Positions 52,249-61,700 of a stretch of DNA of 64,000 nt are shown one piece after another. The first letter of the stretch is position 1; each line of letters starts with the position of its first letter. The notes beneath the pieces were generated by a model that saw only the letters and a program-made list of their open reading frames with translations, searched no databases and was not told the origin of the DNA. The stretch is from Deltaproteobacteria bacterium (GTDB lineage: Bacteria; Myxococcota_A; UBA796; SXON01), in assembly GCA_947490345.1 (NCBI GenBank), contig CANLGL010000026.1:1-64000 (forward strand). The letters run 5' to 3'. Both the position numbers and the translations under genes were made by a program.

Positions 52249-53712
52249 TCAGGGCTTGAGCGGAAGTGCCGCGAGAATGAACTTCACGTCGGCGTCATCA
52301 AAGTAGAAGCCGCCGCCGCCGTACCCGGCGACGTACCCGTGTTGAGCGCCCATCAGCACGCTGTCGAGGCCGGCCTCCACGTACACGTGCCGCCACGGGC
52401 TGAACCGTGCATTGACCTGGAGATTCGGCGTCCCGTTCATCAGCGGGTAGCTTCCGTACACGAAGTCGAAGAGGTCCACGCCGAGCACGAGTTTGTCGTT
52501 GGCCAGGTAGTAGTCGAAGCCCAGGCCCCCGGCGTTGTCCTTGACCCCGAAGCGCAGCACCGCGTCGTGCCAGCGGCGCGCGAACTGGAACGACATGCGA
52601 AAGCCGGGCTTGACCACAATCTCCTCGTAGCTGGAGCCAAAGTCAGGGAAGACATGGGTCTGCGTCGAGATGTCCCCCTGTGGGTGCCCGGCGAGCTCAA
52701 AAAGGTACCAATGATCCTCGGCCGTGAACAGCCTCACGCCGACGCCGTTGCGCGAACGCCCCGCTACCGGATTCTCAGCGAGCACGGAGTCGGTGGGATC
52801 GGAGCCGAAGTACACGTCCCCGCGATAATAGACTTCGGTTCTCAGCTTGGGCGCATCGCCCAGGATGCCGTTGACCGTCTCGATGGTGTCATTGACGGAT
52901 TCGATAGTTCCGTTGACCGAATCGATCGTGGTGGGGTCCTTCACGAGCTTGCCGAGGGTCCCCTCCCCGCGCTCGATTCCGGCGGCGATCGACTCCACAT
53001 GGGCCAGCGTGGCGTCCAATTTCGCCGTCGCCGATTGGATGGCGTCAAGCTCGGCGGCGACATCCCCGCCAGAGGTCGCCACCAGCAGCTTCAGGGCCTC
53101 CGACACCTCCCGCAAGTTGCTGGCGATCACGCTGATGTCGTCGCTGTTGTTCGCCGCGATCGCGTTGAGCTGTTCCGAGAGCTGGCGCACGTTCTGAATC
53201 GTGATGAGCAGCTCTTGTTTGGTCGTCTCGTCCTCGGTGAGGGCGCGGACGTTGCTGGTGATCACCTTGATGTCGCCGGCGATGTCGTTGACCTGACGAG
53301 TGACCCGCTCCATGTCCGGCGCCAGGTCCCCCACCATGATGGCGTCCCCGGCCTTCAAAAACGTGGTGCTCGTACCGGGAGTGATGCGCACGCTCTTGTC
53401 ACCGAGGAGACCCTCGGACTTGAGGCTGGCAACGCTGTCAACGGGCAACTCGACGTGGTCCAGCACGGCGAGCGTCAGGTGTGCGACCCCACCCCGCAGC
53501 TCAACCCCGTCCACATGGCCCACGCGCACCCCGGCGATGCGGATGGGGGTGGTGACGAAAACCCCCTCAACCGTCGGGAAGTCGGCGTAGAGCGCGTACG
53601 GTTCTCCCGACTCTCCCGGCCGATCGTCGACCTTGGTGATCGCCCAGCCGAGCACGCCGAGGACGAGGAGGGTGAAAAGACCGACGCGGAACTCGCTGCT
53701 GAACCGGAACAT
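52249..53712 (-). CDS. MlaD/MCE-domain protein with C-terminal barrel-like region
   Basis: The 487 residues from ATG 53712 (ATG 53727 also possible) start with a membrane anchor (GLFTLLVLGVLGWAITKV). One MCE domain follows (about 35-115, FPTVEGVFVTTPIRIAGVRV, LKSEGLLGDKSVRI), then a long helical stretch (120-285, with NGTIES/NDTIET repeats). The last about 190 residues (from LRTEVYYRGDVYFGSDP) are Tyr/Gly-rich alternating strands, like an outer-membrane barrel (FARRWHDAVLRFGVKDN). MCE proteins carry lipids between membranes. Fused MCE-barrel forms have been described as single-chain bridges in some diderms. The MlaE/MlaF genes are not nearby. Confidence 0.87.
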   Translation of the reverse strand: MFRFSSEFRVGLFTLLVLGVLGWAITKVDDRPGESGEPYALYADFPTVEGVFVTTPIRIAGVRVGHVDGVELRGGVAHLTLAVLDHVELPVDSVASLKSEGLLGDKSVRITPGTSTTFLKAGDAIMVGDLAPDMERVTRQVNDIAGDIKVITSNVRALTEDETTKQELLITIQNVRQLSEQLNAIAANNSDDISVIASNLREVSEALKLLVATSGGDVAAELDAIQSATAKLDATLAHVESIAAGIERGEGTLGKLVKDPTTIDSVNGTIESVNDTIETVNGILGDAPKLRTEVYYRGDVYFGSDPTDSVLAENPVAGRSRNGVGVRLFTAEDHWYLFELAGHPQGDISTQTHVFPDFGSSYEEIVVKPGFRMSFQFARRWHDAVLRFGVKDNAGGLGFDYYLANDKLVLGVDLFDFVYGSYPLMNGTPNLQVNARFSPWRHVYVEAGLDSVLMGAQHGYVAGYGGGGFYFDDADVKFILAALPLKP

Positions 53713-53761
53713 GGGCGCCGCCAGCATATCCGGGCGACCGCTTTCCGGATACGAAGCCGTC

Positions 53762-56700
53762 GTGCTGATGCTCTGGGCTCACCTTGCGCCGGCCCTCGCT
53801 GCAAGCTGGGACCCCGACCTCCGCTGGCGCACGCTCCACACCGAGCACTTCGAGATCACCTTTCACGACGGCGAGGAGGCCCTCGCGGAAGAGATGGCGG
53901 TCGATGCCGAGGCGGCGTGGTCGGCGCTCACCGTCGAACTCGACCACGAGACGGCGAAGAAGGTGGCGATCGTGTTGGTGGACTACACCGACATTGCCAA
54001 CGGGATGGCGCAGACGACGCCGACCAACCAGATCACCATCTACGTCACCAATCCGGGCGGCGACAGCACCCTCGGCTTGTACGAAGACTGGAGTGAAGGC
54101 CTCGTCACCCACGAGCTCACCCACATTCTGCACATCGACACGGTGGAAGGGCTACCGCGCGCCGCACGCTGGATCTTCGGTTCGCTCATCTCGACGCATC
54201 AAGTGGCGCCGCTTTGGACCGTCGAGGGGCTGGCGACGTTTCAGGAGACGCGGCACACCCTCGGGGGGCGGGGACGCTCGGCCGGGGTCGACATGATCAA
54301 GCGCGCGGCGGTCCTGGGCGGGCGCTTTCCGCCACTCGGCAACCTCGACGGGCTGCAGGCGTTGTGGCCCTCCGGAAATCTGCGCTACCTCTTCGGCCAG
54401 GACTTCATCCAATTCATCGCCGATAGTCGTGGCGAGGACAAGTGGACGGAATGGGTGCACCGCTATGGCGCCAGCGTCCCGTTCTTCCTGGCCGGCGAGC
54501 GTACCTTCGGCGAGGACTTCGTCCAGCTGCATCGTCAGTGGAAAGCCGAGCTCGAAGGCAGATATGCGGCCCAGGCTGCCGCCATCCGCGCCGACGGCGA
54601 GACGGAGGTTTCACTCGTGGGGCCGGCCGACCAGATGTGTGGCGCCCCAAGCTGGAATCCGAAGACAGGCGACCTCTACTTCAGCTGCTCCGATCCGCGC
54701 CGCGGTAGCGCCATCTGGCGTCAGAAGGCCGGGGCCAAGGCGCCCGTGGTCTGGCGAGCCGGAAAGTTCGCGGCCGACATGCAATGGCGCAACGACGGCA
54801 AAGCCTACCTCTACACGACCACCCACTCCGACGGCCTCTACAACGTCGTCGACGACGTGATGCTCGGGCGCACGGACAGCTCGTCCACCAAGGCGATGAC
54901 GGATGGGAAGCGGGCACGCGATGCAAGCTTCTCCCCAGACGGAACCCGCGTGGTCTGCGTCACCAACGAGCTGCAGCAGACGCAGCTCGCCGAGCTGACC
55001 ATCGACCAGCGCGTGCTGCCCCTGACCGACGCCCCCAAACACGCCCAGTTCTCGACGCCGCGCTACTCGCCGGATGGCACGCGGATCGCCGTAAGTCGGT
55101 GGGCCGACGGCCAGCGCGATCTGTGGCTGTACACCGCAGACGGAAGCCCGTGGCGGCGCCTGACCTGGGACAGCGCGCTCGACGTCCAGCCCGCCTGGAG
55201 CCCGGATGGGAGCACGCTCTACTTCGCCTCCGATCGAAGCGGCGTTCCGAACATCTACGCGATCGACCTGTCGACCGAGCACTTGTGGCGGGTCACCAAC
55301 GTTCTCGTCGGCGCGTTCGCGCCCGATCCGAGCCCCGATGGCACCACGTTGGCGATGCAGTGGTACGCCGCGGGCGGCGCGCGCGTCGCGACGCTACCCG
55401 TGGATCGCAAACTCTGGAAGGACCTCGGCCTCCTGCCGACACTCGAGGCCGGCGCGCCGGCGCTTAGCCAAGGTCCGGCCCCATCAACTCGCGTGCGTGT
55501 CGCGACCGAGGCCGAACCGATGGCCGGACGGGAAGCGCGCGCTGAACGGGCAGCAAAAGCCAAGGCGAGAGAAGCTCGGGAGGCGGCGCGGGAGGCTCGC
55601 AAGCGTGGAATCCTCGCACCTGCGGAAACAACGCCGCCGCCGGCCGAAGCGCCGTCTCCCGACGCACCGGCGCCGGAGCCTCCGCCCCATCGCGTCACCC
55701 CCTACAATCCACTGCCGAGCCTCCTTCCACCCCGCTATTGGCTGCCGGGCACGCTGTTGACCACCACTGGCCAGGGCTACGGACTGTACGTCAGCGCGGC
55801 CACCGGCGGCGTCGACCTGCTGCGCCAGTACGGCTACAGCGCGTACGCGACGTATCGTACCGACGCGAACTTCATCGGTGGCGGCGGCAGCTTCACCGTG
55901 AACAAATGGCGACCGATCCTCTCCGGCAGCGTGCAGACCTACGTCTCGCCCTACGGCACGATGTCCGAATACACGCCCATCGATCCCGCTGGCGGTGCCT
56001 GGATTCCCAGCGTGCAGGACACCGAGACCCGCTATTGGGATCATCGTATCCGTGGTTCATTAGCAGTCGGCTATCCGATCGATGGGAACGGGTCCATCAG
56101 CGCGTCCTTCCGGGCGGAATCTCGTCAGCCCAAGGACCCGGTGCCCGCGAGTGTGTACTACGCCGCGCTGCCGACGCGGGGCTATTTCGGCACCGTGGCG
56201 GTGGGCTGGTCCCGCTCCAAGAGTGAGAGCTACAGCCTGTCGATCTCCCCGGAGAAGGCACGGAGTTTCGGGCTCGGGCTCGAGTACACCCCGGCATGGC
56301 TCGGGAGCTATGCGTACGACTCGGACAACGTTCCGCAGGCCTTCGATCAACTCCAACTCAACGGGGAGTGGCGCGAGTACGTGCCCGCGCCCTGGGCGGC
56401 GAACCACGTTTTTGCCTGGAAACTCTCGGGCGGATTCTCGGTAGGGAGCACCTTCCGATACGGCAGTTTTCGCTTGGGCGGAAGCTTCTCCGAAAACGGC
56501 ATCACCGTCATCCCCGCCGAGTGGCGGTCGCTCCGCGGCTTCTATCCATCCACTCGCGACGGAGAGGCGTTCTGGTTGGCCAGCGGCGAATACCGCTTCC
56601 CGATCTGGCGCGTCGATCGCGGACTCGGAACCCTCCCGATCTTCCTGCGCTATGTGAGTGGTGCGGTCGTGCTGGACGCCGGCAATGCCTGGGAAGATCC

Positions 56701-56881
56701 CGACGATGCCAGCCTGGAGCGCTCCTTGGTCGGAGTTGGCGCCGAAATTCGGGTTTCAGCCATCGCTTTTTACGGGATGAGCCTGTACGGCCGCTTTGGC
56801 TACGCGGTCCCGCTGATGGGCCCGGGGGTTCAGCCAGGAAGCATCGAGGGACTGTACGCAGAGGCTGGAACGAGCTTTTAG
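53762..56881 (+). CDS. Peptidase MA-like metalloprotease fused to PD40 propeller and outer-membrane barrel
   Basis: From GTG 53762 (ATG 53768 possible) the 1039 residues start with a short signal (LWAHLAPALAA). Residues 15-270 resemble peptidase MA: zinc motif HELTH in GLVTHELTHILHID, followed by LWTVEGLATFQE supplying the third ligand Glu. Residues 290-590 are TolB/PD40 propeller blades (ASFSPDGTRVVC, PRYSPDGTRIAVSRW, PAWSPDGSTLYFASDRSG). A charged Ala/Glu/Arg and Pro linker (about 600-670) leads to a barrel with Omp85-like C-terminal strands, ending SLYGRFGYAVPLMG and a final Phe. Outer-membrane protein; overlaps the cyclase gene convergently by four bases. Confidence 0.87.
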   Translation: MLMLWAHLAPALAASWDPDLRWRTLHTEHFEITFHDGEEALAEEMAVDAEAAWSALTVELDHETAKKVAIVLVDYTDIANGMAQTTPTNQITIYVTNPGGDSTLGLYEDWSEGLVTHELTHILHIDTVEGLPRAARWIFGSLISTHQVAPLWTVEGLATFQETRHTLGGRGRSAGVDMIKRAAVLGGRFPPLGNLDGLQALWPSGNLRYLFGQDFIQFIADSRGEDKWTEWVHRYGASVPFFLAGERTFGEDFVQLHRQWKAELEGRYAAQAAAIRADGETEVSLVGPADQMCGAPSWNPKTGDLYFSCSDPRRGSAIWRQKAGAKAPVVWRAGKFAADMQWRNDGKAYLYTTTHSDGLYNVVDDVMLGRTDSSSTKAMTDGKRARDASFSPDGTRVVCVTNELQQTQLAELTIDQRVLPLTDAPKHAQFSTPRYSPDGTRIAVSRWADGQRDLWLYTADGSPWRRLTWDSALDVQPAWSPDGSTLYFASDRSGVPNIYAIDLSTEHLWRVTNVLVGAFAPDPSPDGTTLAMQWYAAGGARVATLPVDRKLWKDLGLLPTLEAGAPALSQGPAPSTRVRVATEAEPMAGREARAERAAKAKAREAREAAREARKRGILAPAETTPPPAEAPSPDAPAPEPPPHRVTPYNPLPSLLPPRYWLPGTLLTTTGQGYGLYVSAATGGVDLLRQYGYSAYATYRTDANFIGGGGSFTVNKWRPILSGSVQTYVSPYGTMSEYTPIDPAGGAWIPSVQDTETRYWDHRIRGSLAVGYPIDGNGSISASFRAESRQPKDPVPASVYYAALPTRGYFGTVAVGWSRSKSESYSLSISPEKARSFGLGLEYTPAWLGSYAYDSDNVPQAFDQLQLNGEWREYVPAPWAANHVFAWKLSGGFSVGSTFRYGSFRLGGSFSENGITVIPAEWRSLRGFYPSTRDGEAFWLASGEYRFPIWRVDRGLGTLPIFLRYVSGAVVLDAGNAWEDPDDASLERSLVGVGAEIRVSAIAFYGMSLYGRFGYAVPLMGPGVQPGSIEGLYAEAGTSF

Positions 56882-58701
56882 AGCGCCCCCTTCAGCCTCC
56901 ACAAGCGCACGTTGCCCAGCCCCTTGAGCGGGGTGTGGAAGGGCTCAGGGACCACACCAAGCTCCGACAAGAGGGCCACAACCCGCTCCTGTTGGGCAAT
57001 CGCGTCGGTGAGCACCACCTCGCCGGCGGCGGCGGCTCCTTGCGCCCGCGCGGCGAGGTTCACCGTCCCGCCGAAATAGTCCAGGCCCGCGGCATCGGAG
57101 TGCACGACCAACGCCGAACCAACGTGCACGCCGACCTTCAGCGATGGCGCGTTCTCCATGTCCAGCGTAATCGCCCACGCCGAAAATTGCGTCTGCATCT
57201 GGCAGGCGGCGGCCACAGCGGCGTGCGCATCGAAGAACGCAGCCATCACCGCGTCGCCGATGGTCTTGACAACCGTCCCGTTGTTGGCGGCCGCCGCTGC
57301 CCGCAAGATGACGAAGTGCTCGCGGACGACGGCGAACGCGCGCGCATCGCCGAGCTCTTCGTACATCGCGGTGCTGCCCGAGAGGTCAGTGAACAACAGG
57401 GCCACGCTGCGAACGCCGACCCGGAGGTCCGGCGCGAGCACCTGATGGCCGAGTCGACGTCGGAAGTTCTCCCGAGTGGTCAGGAAGCTGGCCGGGACGA
57501 TCGGAACCGCGCCCCCGCTCTTGGTCAACTGGACGCGGGACCGGCTCCGCGCGTCGTTCTTCACGTCGAGGGTGACGTTGCCCGCCCGGGCGAGGGCCGT
57601 GCCTGCGTCGCCTGGACGCCAACGAATCACCGGATCCCCCTCGCCGCCCGCCTCGACCACCACGTCGGGCTGGCCGCTGCCGGGGCCGATGCGCCATTCA
57701 CCGGGCGGGACCGGAGCTTCCAGGGTGACGCCCTGATTGGGCGCGAGCGTCAAAAGGGCGTACTGCGCGGGCGCCTGCGCGGGGTAGATCGTGCAGAAGT
57801 TGACGTTGAGATCGCGCATGACACCCGGGTGGGGCGCGAAGAGCACCTCGACGTTTTCACCCAGGTCGGTCTCCGTCGTGACCCCGCACGCCGGACACTC
57901 GGCGTGGTCGGCGAGGTCGGACAGCACGCCCCCGCCGGCCACCTGGCCGTAGCAGCGGACACAACGGACGGACCAGAAAAGCTCGGTCGCGCCGACGTCG
58001 ACGCCCGCCAGGAGGGTTTCCAGCAAGGCCTCGCGGGGCACTCCCCAGCGATCCGCGAGCACGAAGGCCCGCATCCGCGCCAGATCGCTATGACGGCCAC
58101 AGCGGTAGTGGCTCTCCAGCCGCGCGACCAGCGCGCCGTCGGCCCCATCGCGCCATCGGCGTACGGCGGCCTGCGCTTCGTCGCCAAGAACCCGAGGGGC
58201 GGCACCTTCCTCGTCGGCAACGTCGTCGCCCAGCCGCTGCAGGACGGCCTCCCAGCGGCGATGCATCGTGCTCAAGGACAGACCCCGCCGCACAATCGCC
58301 GCCCAACCCGGACCGGTGAGCGACAAGTCCACCACCGCTCGCACCCCCCCGGGCACGGGCACGAGCTCCGCCCGATAGTCGCTGCGCGCGACAAACGGTG
58401 ACGTCAGGTCGCGTACCTGCCGGAAGAAGCGCTGGTGCACCCAACTCGTCCACGTCTCCTCGAACGGGATGCGCATGCCGATGGGCGCGGCCATCACGCC
58501 CTTGAGCATCATGAAGCCGTCCGGCTCCCGGGACACGTCCAGCTTCACCACCGCGCCGTTCCCGGCGGAGCGGCTCATGAAGTCGGTGTCGCCGACCAGC
58601 TTCCATGCGCGCTCCGCGGTCGTGACCGGGCTCTCGACGCGGAAGCTGTCGACAACGGTGCCCGGCAACGCGTCGGGAGAGCCCTCGGGGTGGTCGATCA
58701 T
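56878..58701 (-). CDS. Class III adenylate/guanylate cyclase with DUF5939-like N-terminus
   Basis: The 607 residues carry a C-terminal cyclase domain (about 425-600): metal Asp in LFTDLSGSTAMY, second Asp in TIGDAVMAAF, and VGVHVGSALVVHSD, NLAARAQG. The N-terminal about 225 residues resemble the SRPBCC-like DUF5939 domain. A zinc-ribbon with CVRCYG and CPACG lies at about 245-275, then a beta region. No membrane helix, so a cytosolic cAMP/cGMP enzyme with a sensor part. A TACAGT -10-like box lies seven bases before ATG 58701. Confidence 0.87.
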   Translation of the reverse strand: MIDHPEGSPDALPGTVVDSFRVESPVTTAERAWKLVGDTDFMSRSAGNGAVVKLDVSREPDGFMMLKGVMAAPIGMRIPFEETWTSWVHQRFFRQVRDLTSPFVARSDYRAELVPVPGGVRAVVDLSLTGPGWAAIVRRGLSLSTMHRRWEAVLQRLGDDVADEEGAAPRVLGDEAQAAVRRWRDGADGALVARLESHYRCGRHSDLARMRAFVLADRWGVPREALLETLLAGVDVGATELFWSVRCVRCYGQVAGGGVLSDLADHAECPACGVTTETDLGENVEVLFAPHPGVMRDLNVNFCTIYPAQAPAQYALLTLAPNQGVTLEAPVPPGEWRIGPGSGQPDVVVEAGGEGDPVIRWRPGDAGTALARAGNVTLDVKNDARSRSRVQLTKSGGAVPIVPASFLTTRENFRRRLGHQVLAPDLRVGVRSVALLFTDLSGSTAMYEELGDARAFAVVREHFVILRAAAAANNGTVVKTIGDAVMAAFFDAHAAVAAACQMQTQFSAWAITLDMENAPSLKVGVHVGSALVVHSDAAGLDYFGGTVNLAARAQGAAAAGEVVLTDAIAQQERVVALLSELGVVPEPFHTPLKGLGNVRLWRLKGAL

Positions 58702-58743
58702 CGGGGCGACTGTAGCAGACCGGCGTGGCGCGCGCGCGGACGG

Positions 58744-61700
58744 TCAGGGCTCCATGCCGTAGAACAGCCAGGCAGCGCCCGCCTCGAAGCCCGCCGCCTC
58801 GCCACCGGGCGAACCAACCAGCACGTCGCTGAATCCATCACCATCGGCGTCGCCGCTGATGCTGACGGAGGTGCCGAGGAGGGCGTCGGCATGTTGCCCG
58901 ACCAACTTTCCGTCGGCGTCGGCCAGCGAGTACGCGCCCGAGAGCGGACCTCGCCAAAGATACGCCGCGCCGGCGGCGCCCCCGCCCGAGTTGTCGCCCC
59001 ACGCGCCGATCACGATGTCTTGCAGCCCGTCCGCGTCGATGTCACCGCCCCCGCCGAGCCCACCTCCGAGTCGCGACCCGCTGTCCTCCTGCTCAAAGAT
59101 CGCCACCGCGCCGGTGAGCGAGGTGCTCCCCATCGACGCTGCGCCGAGCAGGTAGGCGTTGGTGCCCCAAGGCGCGCCGACCATCGCGTCGTCGGACCCG
59201 TCTCCGTCCACATCACCCACCCCGGCAACCGTGGCGCCGGCGCGTGTGCCGGAGCGCTCACCGAGCCAGCGTTCATCCGCAGTGGCCAGGGACGCCGTCC
59301 CCGTGATGGGACCGTGCACCAGGTACACGGCGCCGGCACGTGGGCCCGCGCTCGATTCGCCCCACGCCCCGACGAGCAGGTCAGCAAACCCGTCACCATT
59401 GGCGTCACCCCAGAAGGCGACGGCGCTGCCGGCCCGATCCAGGCCGATCTCGCCGTATCGCTTGCCGGCGCTCGATTCGAGGTCGACGGTACCCGTCCCC
59501 GCCGCCGAGCCGACGTAGACTGCGCCGGCCTTGCTCCCACCTTGATCCTCGTAGGGCGCGCCCACGGCAAGGTCAGGCGTTCCGTCGCCGTCCTGGTCGC
59601 TGCCCGCCGCCACCGAGTAGCCGGCCCAGTCGCTCGCCGCCCCGCCGTACAGATGAAGTCGGGCGCTCGCGAGGCTGACATCGCCCGCGATCGGCCCGGC
59701 GACGACGTAAGCCCCGCCCGCCTGGGAGCCGCCGGTGCCTTCGGTGTAGGCACCGACGAAGACGTCTGCGTAGCCGTCCCCGTCGGCGTCACCGATGGCG
59801 GCGAGGCTCGAGCCGGCGCGGTCCGAGGCGCTCACGCCCAACAGGCGCGCCGTGGCACCGGCCCCCCCGATGATCCAGGCGATCCCGGATGCGCTCCCCG
59901 CGCCGTCGTGACCGGCGCCGCCGATGCCAAGGTCGTCCAGTCCGTCTCCATCGACGTCTCCGAGGAAGGCGACCGCCCCGCCGGCGGCGTCCCCTGCCGC
60001 CTCGCCGTCAACGGACGCGTCGGCGAGGGTCACGTCGCGCTCCCCCCACGGGCCGCAAGAGGCAGACGAACCGTCACAGTCGTTGTCGATCCCGTCGCCG
60101 CAGACCTCGGGGTTTCCTGGGAAAGCCCCCGCGTCGGCGTCGTCACAATCGTCGTAGTCGGAAACGTAGCCCGCAGGCGTGTCACAAGCTTCGGTCCAGG
60201 TGTCCACGTGGCCCGCGCCGTCCCCGTCCGCGTCGATGTAGTACCGACTCTCTCCGGCAGCGCCGGCCTCGTCGATGGCGCCGTCGCAGTTGTTGTCGTC
60301 CCCATCGCAAAGCTCGCGCCGCCCCGGAAAGGTGCTGCCGTCGGTGTCGTCGCAATCGGTGTTGTCCTCGACGTACCCCGCCGGCGTCGAGCAGCTCCAG
60401 ACGGCCGCCGTCGCGTCGCCGAACTCGTCCTCGTCGGCATCCGCGTACCACCACGCGGCGCCGACGCCGGTCGCGTCGTCGGTCAGCCCGTTGCAGTCGT
60501 CGTCGGTGTCGTTGCACACCTCGGCCGCGCCGGGGAAGACCCCAGCGTCATCGTCGTCGCAATCGCCGAGCGCCTCGGACGTCCCGATCGGCCGGTCGCA
60601 CGCCCGGCGCGTGCGGGTGCCCGCCCATCCGTCCAGGTCGGCGTCGACGAACCACTCGAGCGTATCGACCGAGGTGACCTCGTCGGCGCCTTCGTCGCAA
60701 TCGTTGTCGATTCCGTCGCAGACCTCGATCGCGTCAGGGGAGATCGCCGGATCGGTGTCGTCGCAGTCGCCACCGGTGGCCAGGTAGCCAGCGGGCGCCG
60801 TGCACTCTCGCTCGAAGTCCCCGCCGTCGCCGTAACCGTCGCGGTCGTTGTCCCCGAACCAGGGTAGCGCGTCGACCGCCTCCTCATCAACGTCGCCGTC
60901 ACAGTCGTCATCCAGACCGTTGCACGTCTCGTCGAGCCCCGGCCTGATCACCGCGTCGGCGTCGTCGCAGTCGCCGTCGTCGAGGACCCAGCTCGCGTCG
61001 GGCTGGCAGCCGGTCACCGCCCCGGTCGGGTCACCAGCCCCGTCGGCATCGACGTCGGGGTGCCACGTCAGCGTGCACCCGTCGGGGATCGGGTCCTCGA
61101 CGTCGCAAGCGGCATCGTTGTCGTCCACCACACCCGAGCAGTCGTCGTCAATCCCGTTGCAGGTCTCCACCTGGTCGGGAGCCACGGTCGCGTCCCCGTC
61201 GTCGCAGTCGCTCAGATCCGGGACGTAGCCAGGCGGCTCGACACACTGGGTGACGGCCACCGCGACGTCCCCATAGGAGTCGCCATCACCGTCGGCGAAC
61301 CAGGTGAACGCGTCGAGCCCGCCGGCGTCGAGGTCACCGTCGCAGTCCGTGTCGATGCCATCACACCACTCGTCAGCGCCCGGGTACACCCAGGCGACGT
61401 CGTCGTCACAGTCCGACCCCTCCGCCACCGCTCCGGTTGGCCACTCGCATACCCACGCCCCGCTGCTGACATCGCCGTAGCCGTCGCCGTCGGCATCGGT
61501 GTAGGCGACCACTGCATCGACGGCGTCTTCGTCGACACGACCGTCCCCGTCATTGTCGAGCCCGTCACAGCGTTCGGTGAAATCGGTGACGTCGGTGTCG
61601 GTGTCGGTGTCGGTGTCCGCGCCCGTGTCGAGGACGCCCGTGTCGGTGTCGGTGTCAGCGCCCGTGTCGGGAACGCCGCTGTCAGTGTCGGTGTCCGAGG

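Noticed and set aside
58435-60867. 810-codon plus-strand frame across the cyclase and MopE genes
   Set aside because: Antisense of two well-supported genes; the translation is Val/Arg/Asp low-complexity from mirrored MopE and FG-GAP codons.
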